NCBI GenBank assembly: GCA_020523905.1
Contig: JAJAPZ010000006.1
Location: forward strand, 18,189-82,188
Direction: 5' to 3'
Length of the DNA stretch: 64,000 bases
Source of the DNA: Candidatus Obscuribacterium magneticum
GTDB lineage: Bacteria > Elusimicrobiota > Elusimicrobia > F11
The notes beneath the pieces were generated by a model. The model was not told where the DNA came from and ran no database searches. It saw only the letters and a list, made by a program, of their open reading frames with translations. The position numbers were made by a program, and so were the translations under genes. This document shows positions 9,323-17,776 of the stretch, in pieces. Within the stretch, counting starts at the first letter, position 1. The number at the start of each line of letters is the position of its first letter.

Positions 9323-12300
9323 ACAAAAATGAATTACACGCAACTCATCGTCCTTGTTGTTTTTGCCGGGCTTATCCTGACCTTCGCCCGGCGGCTGCCC
9401 GCTTTTTCTCTGGAGCGGCCGATTAGTCTCCTCATGAGTTTGGTGGGGCTTTCCCTGGGCGGCCTTTTGGCCTTCTGGGTTCTTCCGGTCGAGCTCATGC
9501 CCAATGCAAGTTTCGGCGTCATCACCATCACCACACCCGTTCGGGGCGGGATGTCCCCCACGGAAATTGAGCGGCAGGTGACGAAACCCGTCGAGGAAGC
9601 GGTTTCAACGGTTTCCCATGTGCGGAACTTGGTCTCCCATTCCGCCAACGGCAAGTCCGTCGTTTCCATTGAGTTCGAGCCGGGATCCGACATGGATTTT
9701 GCCGCCCTGGATGTCCGGGAAAAGTTTTCGCGGGTGAAAGCACAGCTGCCGAAGGAAATCGAACCGCCCATCATCGCCCATTACCGGGAATCGGACGTGC
9801 CGGTTTATATCACGGCCCTGACGAGCCAGAAAAAGTCGGCGGAGGAGCTGCGCTTCCTGGTCGACCGGGATTTGAAGGAGAAGCTCCTTCGCGTGCGGGG
9901 GATGGCCAATGTCGATGTGGCCGGCGGCCGGGAGAGGAAAATCATCATCGATGTGGATCACGACCGGCTGTCCGCGCATGGCCTGGACATCCGGCAGGTG
10001 GTGGATGCGGTTGAAAAAGCCAACGTCAACCTACGAGGCGGAGATCTTTTGACGGGCTCACGTCAGGCCGCCCTCCGGACGTTGGGTCAATATTCCAGCG
10101 TGGATGAGATCGGCCGGACGATTCTTGGAATATCTCCGCAAGGGACCTCCTTGCACGTGCGGGATGTGGCCGACGTCCGGGATGATTATCTCGAACCGGA
10201 GAGTTTGGCGCGTCTTAATTCCCATTCGGCCGTCACCGTTTATCTCCAGAAGGAATCCGGGGCCAACACCGTCCAGGTGGTCAAGCGGGCGCGCCGGGTC
10301 ATGGCGGATTTTAAAAAGACGCTGCCGGAAGGGGTCTCTCTCATCGAGATTTCCGATCAAGCCGAGGCGATCCTGGACGCCGTCGGGGCCGTTCGAGAGA
10401 CCCTCTTTGTCGGCATTCTATTGATCGTGATCATCCTGAGCCTTTTCCTCGGACTTCAATCGGCGATGGTTGTGGCCGTCAGCATTCCGCTCGCCGTATT
10501 GATCACGGGAGCGATCATGTATTTCGAAGGGCTCTCCGTCAATATTATGACGCTCTCCGGCTTGGCTGTAGGGATCGGCCTCCTCGTCGACAATTCGATC
10601 GTGGTGGTTGAAATCATTCAGCAAAAGGCCACCGGCGATTTAAACCGCCGGCGGTCAAAGATCTTAACGGCCGCAGCACAGGTGACACCGGCCATTGTGG
10701 GGGGAACGCTCACCGCCATCGTGGTTTTTGCCCCCTTCTTTCTCTTGTCGAAGCAGCTGCAAATTCTTTATTCCGGCATGGCCACCACCATCATCGTGGC
10801 TTTGTTGTCTTCCTTGTATATCGCCTTGACGACCGTTCCTTCCTTGAGTTTCGTCCTCCCTGCCCGCCTATCAGGGTGGCGGGCTTTCGCCGGAATGACG
10901 ACATTACGTCACCACCTCGAAAAGGGGAATGAGGTTGTTGAAAAGTGGAAAAGGCTCTACGCCCGGCTTCTGCCGCGGTTCATTGAGTATCGGCGCTTAG
11001 GCTTGGGCCTCATCGCTCTGACGTTTCTTTTGGCCCTCACCGTTTTTCAGTTTCACATCGAGAAAAATTTTTCAGCTGGAAGCGAAGCGAATGAATTCAT
11101 CGTTTTTGTGGAGTTGCCCTCAGGAAAGGCTTTGGATGTTTCCGATCGGATTGTCGGCGAGGTCGAAAAGGCCATACAATCGGACAAAAAATTGGCCGGG
11201 AACGTCCAAACCTTGACGACCCGGGTGGAGGGGTGGTCGTCGAAGATTTATGTGACATTGACCTCGCCCCGTAAAAGGACCCTGTCGGTTCAGGCCATGA
11301 TCGACCGTTTGCGGCCGCTTTTGGCCAATGTCGGCCGGGCGCATGAGGCCTTCATTTATTATTCATCGGCCAAGGTCGGGCAGGAGCTGACGGTGAATGT
11401 TTACGGCGAAGAGGAAAAGACCGTGGCGGAGCACGCCATGCAGTTGGCGGGCCTTTTCGATCAAACCCCGGGGTTGACCGACACAAAGATCCGCTATCGG
11501 CCCGGACGGCCGGAAGTGAACATTCAGGTGGATCCCCAGCGGGCGGCGCTCTTTGGCTTCAATCCCACCGAGGTCGGAAACATCCTGCACGCACAGACAA
11601 GGGGGCTCCGAGCGACCTATTTCCGGCAGAACGGGGAGGAGATTGAAACGATTGTCCGAATAAAAGCATGGGAGCGCGATTCGATCGTCGCTGTCAAACG
11701 GCTCCTCCTGGCGGCTCCCTCGGGCCGGCTGATCCCGCTTGAGAGCCTCGCGGATTTTGATTACGCGTTAGCGCCGTCGGAAATTTGGCGGAACAACAAG
11801 CAGCGCATGATCCAGGTGAGTGCCAACGTGAAGGGGTTGTCTTTGGAGCGCGCAGCGGAAAAGGCGAAAGCGCTCATCAATCAGATTCCCTTCAACACCG
11901 ATTATTGGGCGGAGGTGGGCGGCGATTACGCCGATCGGCTTCAGGCGCTAAGGGATTTTCGAAAAGCGATCCTTTTGACCTTCATTCTTATTTTTGTTGT
12001 TTTGGCGTGTTTGTTTGAATCCCTCCTTCAGCCGTTTCTTTTGTTTGTGAGTGTGCCCTTGTCTTTTATCGGCGTTGTGGCGGCACTTTTAATCACCCGT
12101 ACACCCGTCACGATGGGGGTGATGGTGGGGATTTTGATGACCGGCGGAATCGTGGTCAATAACGCCATCCTTTATGTCGATCATTTCAACGCTCACCGGT
12201 CGGGCCCGCTTCTCGGGAACCTCATCGAAGCAGGGAGTGCCCGTTTGCGCCCGATCTTGCTGACGAAGCTGACGGCGGTTTTGGGACTTCTCCCCATGGC

Positions 12301-13747
12301 CTTGGATCACCGCAGCGGCGCCGAACTGTGGCGGCCGATGGCGATCGCCACCATCGGCGGCATTTTAAGTTCCCTGGTGTTGACACTTTTTGTCTTGCCC
12401 GCTCTCCTTTATATTGTCGAGACACAATGTCGGCAACCCTTGTCGTGGAGCTGGTTGCGGAAAAAGAAAGGCGCTGTGGAGAAGCGGCCTCTGCGCGTCG
12501 CGGTTCCCCTGTCGGCTGTCCTTCTTTTATTGGGCGTGGTGGTGCCGCCTGTATTTTCGATAGAGAGTTTGCCGCCTTGGGTGAATGAAGTGGTGAACCG
12601 GCGCGTCAGGGATCTCTTGGCCCAGGCCCGGGCCTTGGAGCGAAATAAGGATTTTGATACGGCGATTGGCCTGGATATGGAAGCGGTACGCCTGGCTCCC
12701 GAACGATGGGAGGCAAGGCGGTGCTTGCTTCGCGTGAATGCAAAGGCTCTTCAGTTAAAAAGAAAGGAATTTGAACGGAAGCGGGGGCGATGGGTCGCCG
12801 TCGCGTCGGAAAAAGACCGGGCGGAAAAGGCCTGGCACAACGCCTTGAACGGTCAAGTGGCGGAGGCCGAGCATTTGATGCGGAGGGGCCGCTTGATTGA
12901 GTCGTGTGATCATTATTATCAGATTCTTAGCGAGGCGCCTTCTTATGAAACAGCCCTTCAGGGCTTGGAAAACGTCCAAGCTTCCTTGTCGCAGCAATTG
13001 GATAAAGGGGGGCATTTTGTATCGGAAGAAAGCCGTCAGATCGCCGAGGGATTTTGGTTTTATAACCAAAAGAAGTGGCTCGAGGCCGCCCAAAAATGGA
13101 AGCTTCTATTGGAAGATCCCTCGGGTGCCAAAAAGTGGGGGTCCGTTCATTTGGGGGAGTATCACTCAAGCGCGCTTCGTCAATATGAGCGATCGGAGCA
13201 ACGAAAGAAGATTGAGGGAGCGCTCGCGCAAGGCCTCGAGCAGTTTCGGCGGGGGGATTTAAAGGAGGCGGAGGTCGCTTTTAAGAACGTTTTGGCGTTG
13301 GATCCGGAGAACCTTCAAGCCAAGGAGTACGCCCGGCTGATTCCCGGATTAAAGGAGCGTGTGCGGGCGGATGTGTTGGTGGAAGTGAAGGAGCAGCAGA
13401 TGGCCAACACCCTCTCCGACGCGCTGGAATTTTACTTGAAGGGTTATTATGACGATGCCGAAAAAAAAGTCGATCTGGTCTTGAAAGAAGTGCCGGATCA
13501 TCCGCAGGCCTTGGCGTTGGCCAAAGACATTCGTAACGCCCGCGGCCTCCCCGAGGCTGTGCCGTTGGAGGAACAAATGTCTGAAGAACAGATGAAAATG
13601 GAGGCGCTCTATTCGGAGGGGATCGTGGCTTTTGCGGAAGGGCGCTGGGACGAGGCGCGCTCGGCCTGGGAGTCTCTTCTAAAAAAAGACCCCGCTCACG
13701 CCCGGGCCCAGCAGGCGCTTCGGAAATTAAGCGAGGAGGGAAATTGA
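9317..13747 (+). CDS. RND permease fused to an extra TM and a C-terminal TPR domain
   Basis: This 1476-residue protein has three parts. Residues about 25-1040 form a complete RND permease (KPVEEAVSTVSHVRNLVS; TM4 motif GLLVDNSIVVVE with Asp425; second half VVLACLFESLLQPFLLFVSVPLSF). A further hydrophobic segment lies at about 1060-1080. The final ~400 residues are helical TPR-like repeats (RGRLIESCDHYYQILSEAP; FRRGDLKEAEVAFKNVLALDP; AEGRWDEARSAWESLLKKDP). An unusual hydrophobic segment (TQLIVLVVFAGLILTFA) precedes the normal first TM. The start is uncertain: ATG 9317 lies in a repeat and ATG 9329 (MNYTQL) is four codons later. A palindromic-repeat remnant is read in frame at 10882-10900. The tail probably recruits partner proteins, in the periplasm if the extra TM spans the membrane. 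Confidence 0.9.
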   Translation: MTTKMNYTQLIVLVVFAGLILTFARRLPAFSLERPISLLMSLVGLSLGGLLAFWVLPVELMPNASFGVITITTPVRGGMSPTEIERQVTKPVEEAVSTVSHVRNLVSHSANGKSVVSIEFEPGSDMDFAALDVREKFSRVKAQLPKEIEPPIIAHYRESDVPVYITALTSQKKSAEELRFLVDRDLKEKLLRVRGMANVDVAGGRERKIIIDVDHDRLSAHGLDIRQVVDAVEKANVNLRGGDLLTGSRQAALRTLGQYSSVDEIGRTILGISPQGTSLHVRDVADVRDDYLEPESLARLNSHSAVTVYLQKESGANTVQVVKRARRVMADFKKTLPEGVSLIEISDQAEAILDAVGAVRETLFVGILLIVIILSLFLGLQSAMVVAVSIPLAVLITGAIMYFEGLSVNIMTLSGLAVGIGLLVDNSIVVVEIIQQKATGDLNRRRSKILTAAAQVTPAIVGGTLTAIVVFAPFFLLSKQLQILYSGMATTIIVALLSSLYIALTTVPSLSFVLPARLSGWRAFAGMTTLRHHLEKGNEVVEKWKRLYARLLPRFIEYRRLGLGLIALTFLLALTVFQFHIEKNFSAGSEANEFIVFVELPSGKALDVSDRIVGEVEKAIQSDKKLAGNVQTLTTRVEGWSSKIYVTLTSPRKRTLSVQAMIDRLRPLLANVGRAHEAFIYYSSAKVGQELTVNVYGEEEKTVAEHAMQLAGLFDQTPGLTDTKIRYRPGRPEVNIQVDPQRAALFGFNPTEVGNILHAQTRGLRATYFRQNGEEIETIVRIKAWERDSIVAVKRLLLAAPSGRLIPLESLADFDYALAPSEIWRNNKQRMIQVSANVKGLSLERAAEKAKALINQIPFNTDYWAEVGGDYADRLQALRDFRKAILLTFILIFVVLACLFESLLQPFLLFVSVPLSFIGVVAALLITRTPVTMGVMVGILMTGGIVVNNAILYVDHFNAHRSGPLLGNLIEAGSARLRPILLTKLTAVLGLLPMALDHRSGAELWRPMAIATIGGILSSLVLTLFVLPALLYIVETQCRQPLSWSWLRKKKGAVEKRPLRVAVPLSAVLLLLGVVVPPVFSIESLPPWVNEVVNRRVRDLLAQARALERNKDFDTAIGLDMEAVRLAPERWEARRCLLRVNAKALQLKRKEFERKRGRWVAVASEKDRAEKAWHNALNGQVAEAEHLMRRGRLIESCDHYYQILSEAPSYETALQGLENVQASLSQQLDKGGHFVSEESRQIAEGFWFYNQKKWLEAAQKWKLLLEDPSGAKKWGSVHLGEYHSSALRQYERSEQRKKIEGALAQGLEQFRRGDLKEAEVAFKNVLALDPENLQAKEYARLIPGLKERVRADVLVEVKEQQMANTLSDALEFYLKGYYDDAEKKVDLVLKEVPDHPQALALAKDIRNARGLPEAVPLEEQMSEEQMKMEALYSEGIVAFAEGRWDEARSAWESLLKKDPAHARAQQALRKLSEEGN
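10882..10900. repeat. REP half-unit inside the second RND gene
   Basis: The 19 bases GGCTTTCGCCGGAATGACG are identical to the inverted arm of the intergenic repeats and read in frame as part of ...WRAFAGMTT.... It lies in the loop joining the two halves of the pump. Confidence 0.85.
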
Positions 13748-14808
13748 GAACCAAATTTTATTTTCTGGCAGCGTTGACTCTCATCGTGTTCAACATCTGG
13801 CACAGCCTTAACCGGGGCGTGTGGAACGGATCCATTCGGGATTCATTGACGATGGGGCCGAATGTCATTGAGCTGGCCCAAAAGACGGATCCCCGGATTC
13901 GCATTCGCAAACAATACGACGGCCAGTTCTTTTATGCGATGACCTTTGACCCACTCCTTCTCACGCGGGAAACTCTTTCCTATGTGGATACGCCTGTTTA
14001 TCGTTATCGGCGGATGCTTTATCCCTTGTTGGGCTACGTTTTCGCTCTCGGGCAGCGGGCATGGTTCCCCTACAGCCTGTTTTTCGTCAATGTAACGGCC
14101 TGGTTTTTAATCGGATTTTTCCTTTGGAAAGTGGGCCGGTTGGAGGGTCTTCCGGCGATGACGATGGCTGTGGGGGGCATGGCCGTCTCGGGCCTTGTCT
14201 TTGCCACGTTTCGTTCCTTGTGCGATACCCTGGCGGCCTGTCTCGTGATAGGGGGGTGTTATTTTTGGAGGAAAAAAGATTTTTGGGGTTCGGCCCTTTT
14301 GTTGGCCTTGGCAGGCTTGGCCCGCGAAGTCAGTGTTGTTGTCCCCGTTTCCATTTTCATTTATTCAATTTTTAAGAAAGACGGGTCATTGAAGAAGCAG
14401 ATCGGATTTATATCCATCGCCATCTTGCCGGCCCTTTTGTGGATGCTTTATTTACGGATGAAATTACCCCACGTTCCGGATCCGGCCGGACAGCTGATCA
14501 CGTTTCCGTTTTGGGGGCTCCTTCAGGAAACATGGATAAGCTGGCACAGGGAGATGACCACCACCGAACGGATCCGGTCGATTTCGATCAACGTGGAAAC
14601 GGCTCTCTTGATGGGCTTTGTGCTCGTCCGTTTTTGGAAATTCCCGACTTTTTGGGGAGCTTTATGTTTGGGACAAGTTGTATTTTTATCTTTGTTGAGA
14701 GGCGATATTTGGATTTACCACGCTTCTTCGGCCCGGGTGGTGGCGCTCTTGACTCTGTTTTGTTTGATTTGGTTTTTGGAATTAGATCGCCGGAGGAGGG
14801 TGTCATGA
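13744..14808 (+). CDS. Polytopic membrane protein, GT-C glycosyltransferase-like
   Basis: This 354-residue protein has about nine hydrophobic segments. A YDGQFFYAMTFDP motif follows the first TM. This D-x-Q/Y-x-Y pattern in the first extracytoplasmic loop is seen in GT-C-like proteins of bacterial envelopes that use polyprenyl-linked sugars. The rest (TFRSLCDTLAACLVIGGCYFW, ALAGLAREVSVVVPVSIF) also fits a GT-C fold. Start is TTG 13744 in a TTGA overlap with the RND-TPR gene; the stop overlaps the next gene by ATGA. The acceptor is unknown. The secreted collar-domain protein encoded next is one candidate, from adjacency alone. It could also be a transport-like protein of unknown function. Confidence 0.65.
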   Translation: MRTKFYFLAALTLIVFNIWHSLNRGVWNGSIRDSLTMGPNVIELAQKTDPRIRIRKQYDGQFFYAMTFDPLLLTRETLSYVDTPVYRYRRMLYPLLGYVFALGQRAWFPYSLFFVNVTAWFLIGFFLWKVGRLEGLPAMTMAVGGMAVSGLVFATFRSLCDTLAACLVIGGCYFWRKKDFWGSALLLALAGLAREVSVVVPVSIFIYSIFKKDGSLKKQIGFISIAILPALLWMLYLRMKLPHVPDPAGQLITFPFWGLLQETWISWHREMTTTERIRSISINVETALLMGFVLVRFWKFPTFWGALCLGQVVFLSLLRGDIWIYHASSARVVALLTLFCLIWFLELDRRRRVS

Positions 14809-16121
14809 AGATAATCATTAAGCAGACGTTATTTGTGTTTGGATTTCTTGTAACTTTTTTGAATCTTTCGCAGGCTGTCCCGAACAACTTCCGGTTTCAA
14901 GGGCGGTTGACGGACAGCCGGGGAAACCCCGTGGTGGGACCCGATGTGCGGGTTCATTTTGCTCTTTTCTCGACGCCGACAGGAGCCTCCTTGGTATGGA
15001 ACGGACCGGCGGAGCAATCGGTGGCGACCAATGAGGCGGGGCTTTTTTCGGTAGAGGTCGGGCCGGTGAACGCAGAGGAACTGGCGCGCTATGGAAGTTT
15101 GTATTTGGAAGTGTCGGTTTATGAAGGCGGCCAGATGAAGGTGCTTTCGCCGCGGCAGCTTTTATCCAGCGTGCCGTATGCTCTCCAATCCGAGTATGCC
15201 TTAAGGGCGTCGACGGCAGGAAGCGTGGAGGATGGGGCGATAACCGCCTCGAAGATTAGAGATGGGAATGTGACCGAACCGAAGCTGGCTCCCAATTCCG
15301 TTGGCTCCGAAGCGATTATTGATGGGAGCCTTCAGGCGGTGGATTTGGCGCCGGATTCGGTCAACTCGGGCACGATTAAAGACCGATCCATCCAGGATGT
15401 TGATTTGGCGACGTCCGCCGTGACCTCCAATAATATCCGGGACGGTTCAATCATGTCGGTGGACTTGGCGTCCGGTTCCGTTGAATCGGCCCACATCCAG
15501 GATCGATCCATCACCGCGACCGATATCGCAGACGGAACCGTTTCAACAATGGAAATTCGTGATGGGACAATCTCCACGGATGATTTAGGAAATGGTGTGG
15601 TTCAAACGGGTAAAATCGCTGACCAGGCTGTTAATTCCGCCAAGATTGCCGATCAATCTGTTTCGGTTGTGGATTTAAGCCCGGCGGTGGCAGGAGCCCT
15701 TCTACCGTCGGGTTTAATTGCCATGTTCGCTCAAAGTTGTCCGGCCGGTTGGAGTCGTTTTGGGCTTCTGGATAACCGTTTTCCCTTGGGGGTCTCGTCA
15801 TATACAGGGAGCACCGGCGGAAACAATCAAATTGCCGGTTTAACAACAGGATCAACGGGAGACCATAATCATAGCATCCTTTCGCACACTCATACGGCGG
15901 GGACAATGTATGCAGATGTCACCAATAAGTTCTATGTTGGGGGAGATGGGGGGGGTAATGTTTGGGTTTGGGGTGGTGATCTGAATGGATTCCCAGTCAT
16001 GGGCCAAACTGGAGGAACCGCTTTGAACACAAATCAAAGCGGAACACATACCCATACCGTCGTATCCGACGGGACTTGGTTGCCGCCTTATTTAGGCGTT
16101 GTTTTCTGTCGAAAAGATTAA
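14805..16121 (+). CDS. Secreted repeat protein with C-terminal phage tail-collar domain
   Basis: This 438-residue protein begins with a signal peptide (MKIIIKQTLFVFGFLVTFLNLSQA). Residues 25-135 resemble an extracellular beta domain common in such proteins (NFRFQGRLTDSRGNPV...GLFSVEVG). Residues about 140-295 are degenerate 16-20-residue repeats of the type DGSI-x-x-x-DLA-x-x-SV-x-S-x-x-I, typical of beta-helical or fibre shafts. The C-terminal ~140 residues match the tail-collar fold (CPAGWSRFG, GDHNHSILSHTHTAG, GTHTHTVVSDGTWLPPYLGVVFC). ATG 14805 follows an exact GGAGGAGG site. No other phage genes are nearby, so this is probably a cell-surface or released fibre, possibly an adhesin, rather than prophage debris. 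Confidence 0.8.
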   Translation: MKIIIKQTLFVFGFLVTFLNLSQAVPNNFRFQGRLTDSRGNPVVGPDVRVHFALFSTPTGASLVWNGPAEQSVATNEAGLFSVEVGPVNAEELARYGSLYLEVSVYEGGQMKVLSPRQLLSSVPYALQSEYALRASTAGSVEDGAITASKIRDGNVTEPKLAPNSVGSEAIIDGSLQAVDLAPDSVNSGTIKDRSIQDVDLATSAVTSNNIRDGSIMSVDLASGSVESAHIQDRSITATDIADGTVSTMEIRDGTISTDDLGNGVVQTGKIADQAVNSAKIADQSVSVVDLSPAVAGALLPSGLIAMFAQSCPAGWSRFGLLDNRFPLGVSSYTGSTGGNNQIAGLTTGSTGDHNHSILSHTHTAGTMYADVTNKFYVGGDGGGNVWVWGGDLNGFPVMGQTGGTALNTNQSGTHTHTVVSDGTWLPPYLGVVFCRKD

Positions 16122-16128
16122 GGAGAAC

Positions 16129-17256
16129 ATGAAGAACCGTTTTTTTCTTTTTCAGGCCCTTTCCGTTTTTTTATTGGCAATCGTTTTTATTTTATTGGAT
16201 GTCATTAGTGGTTATTTCATTCCTTACGACCGTCCTCCTGTCCCCAGGAATAAAGATACCTTTGTCCTTGAATCTCCGGTGAGAGGCCATCAACTGCTTC
16301 CCTCCACGACCTTTCGGATGGACGGGGTGATGTACGCCACCAATTCCATGGGATTTCGGGACCGGGAGTATCCGATAAAGAAGCCGTCGGGCACCTTTCG
16401 TGTCGCTGTGTTGGGGGATTCTTTTATCGAAGGGATGGGGGAGAAACAGGAAAACACGCTCCCCAACGTGTTGGAACGGCGGTTGAGTGAGAAGTGGAAA
16501 AGAAAAGTGGAGGTGATGAACTGCGGCATTCGAGGGGGATCGCCGGCCCTCTACCAATATTGGGTTGAGGATTTGGCGCCTTATGAAGTCGATGCCTATG
16601 TGATCTGTTCCTTTGACAACGACATGGACGACGATGCCTCGCAGATGGTGAAAAACGGGTTTGCGAGGGCCACCGCGTGGCACGCCATGCCGGTGTGGCT
16701 GAAGCGGTCAAATTTAATAACGCACGCCGTGGTTTATGTGGCCTACCTCCGCTCGAAGTTGGAGAGAAAAAGGATTTGCCGCGAGATCTTTGGCCAGGAT
16801 CGATTCACCCGGGAAATCGGGCGTTTGGATAAAGATCCCCATGCGGTGGGAAGCGATGCCTTCGGATATGCCGTGGAACCGGACAAGTGGCGGCCTCATT
16901 GGGAACGGACTCGGGCGTTTTTGGATCGAACTTTTCAAAATATCCGGCGGCAGGGGGCCCAAGGGATTCTCGTCCACATTCCCGGAAACCGCTGTTTTCC
17001 CCAGGGCCCCAAGGCCGTTTCAGACCGGGATTTATTTTTGCCGGGGTCGGGCTTTGTTGAGGACACCATGGCCGCATGGGTTCAGGGTTTTGCCGGGGAA
17101 AAGAAGATTCCTTTCGTCAACGTTTATGAGAAGGTCCGGCGATGGTATCAGGATCCGAAAAATCCGCCCCTTTATCAGGGAACTTATTATCACTTCAATT
17201 CGTTGGGATTGGTAAAGTCGGCCGAATGGGTGGAGCCGTCCCTCACGGTTCGTTGA
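16129..17256 (+). CDS. SGNH/GDSL hydrolase-like envelope protein
   Basis: This 375-residue protein has an N-terminal TM or uncleaved signal (FFLFQALSVFLLAIVFILLDVISGYF). The SGNH block I follows (VAVLGDSFIEGMG, Ser98 as the likely nucleophile). Further blocks are less clear: CGIRGGSPALYQYW supplies a block II-like Gly and FDNDMDDD a block III-like Asn. A C-terminal HFNSLGL could supply the His but is not a classical D-x-x-H. Such proteins often act as O-acetyl esterases or transferases on glycans or secreted polymers. ATG 16129 follows AAGGAG, which favours it over the in-frame ATG at 16099 inside the collar gene. It sits 7 bases after that gene and ends the first operon. Confidence 0.75.
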   Translation: MKNRFFLFQALSVFLLAIVFILLDVISGYFIPYDRPPVPRNKDTFVLESPVRGHQLLPSTTFRMDGVMYATNSMGFRDREYPIKKPSGTFRVAVLGDSFIEGMGEKQENTLPNVLERRLSEKWKRKVEVMNCGIRGGSPALYQYWVEDLAPYEVDAYVICSFDNDMDDDASQMVKNGFARATAWHAMPVWLKRSNLITHAVVYVAYLRSKLERKRICREIFGQDRFTREIGRLDKDPHAVGSDAFGYAVEPDKWRPHWERTRAFLDRTFQNIRRQGAQGILVHIPGNRCFPQGPKAVSDRDLFLPGSGFVEDTMAAWVQGFAGEKKIPFVNVYEKVRRWYQDPKNPPLYQGTYYHFNSLGLVKSAEWVEPSLTVR

Positions 17257-17311
17257 CACTCCTTCGAGGAATTTCATAGGATGGCTGAAACTTGATTATG
17301 TTTCTCTTTGA

Positions 17312-17770
17312 ATGAAAATCCTGGACATTCTTGATCCCAGTTGTGTCACCCTCGATGTGAAGGGTCCCGCGAAAAAAGAAGCCATCCAAGAGCTTTGCGA
17401 ACTCCTCTTTGCCAAGGCCAAAATCAAAGACGTTCAAATCGTGAAGAAAGCTCTTTTGGAACGGGAAGCGCTGGGCTCGACGGGCATCGGCCAGGGCATC
17501 GCCATTCCCCATGGGAAGTCCGACGGGACGGAGACGTTGGTGGCGGCCCTGGGGGTTTCAAAAAAGGGCATCGATTTTGAATCGCTGGATGGCGAGCCGG
17601 TCCATTTGATTTTTCTTCTGGCGGGGCCCCCCGATTCCGCCGGTCCCCACCTCAAAGCGTTGGCCCGCATCTCCCGCCTCCTCAAGGATAAATTTTTCCG
17701 CCAGCAGTTGAGAGACGCCAAATCCGTCGATGAAGTCCTTCACGTCATCAAAAGTGAAGATGAGGAGTAA
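17312..17770 (+). CDS. ptsN: PTS EIIA component, PtsN (EIIA-Ntr)/fructose type
   Basis: This 152-residue stand-alone EIIA domain has the phospho-acceptor His67 in GIAIPHGKS, preceded by the family signature STGIGQG. The hydrophobic core LIFLLAGPPDSAGPHLKALARISRLL is typical of PtsN. It would accept phosphate from HPr encoded downstream and act as a regulatory output. No EIIB or EIIC permease lies in the window, so sugar uptake by this set is not supported. Start ATG 17312 has no clear Shine-Dalgarno. It leads a run of abutting genes (hprK starts 6 bases after its stop). Confidence 0.9.
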   Translation: MKILDILDPSCVTLDVKGPAKKEAIQELCELLFAKAKIKDVQIVKKALLEREALGSTGIGQGIAIPHGKSDGTETLVAALGVSKKGIDFESLDGEPVHLIFLLAGPPDSAGPHLKALARISRLLKDKFFRQQLRDAKSVDEVLHVIKSEDEE

Positions 17771-17776
17771 ACCATT

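Noticed and set aside
14439..14804. 122-codon upstream extension of the tail-collar gene
   Set aside because: It is out-of-frame sequence of the GT-C-like gene. ATG 14805 has a perfect GGAGGAGG and starts a signal peptide.
14805..16121. Prophage remnant
   Set aside because: Only the collar-like domain is phage-related. No capsid, terminase, integrase or other tail genes lie nearby, and the protein has a signal peptide.
17280..17296. Sigma54 promoter before ptsN (TGGC...TTGA)
   Set aside because: The spacing between the GG and TG elements is one base short and the -12 element lacks the GC.
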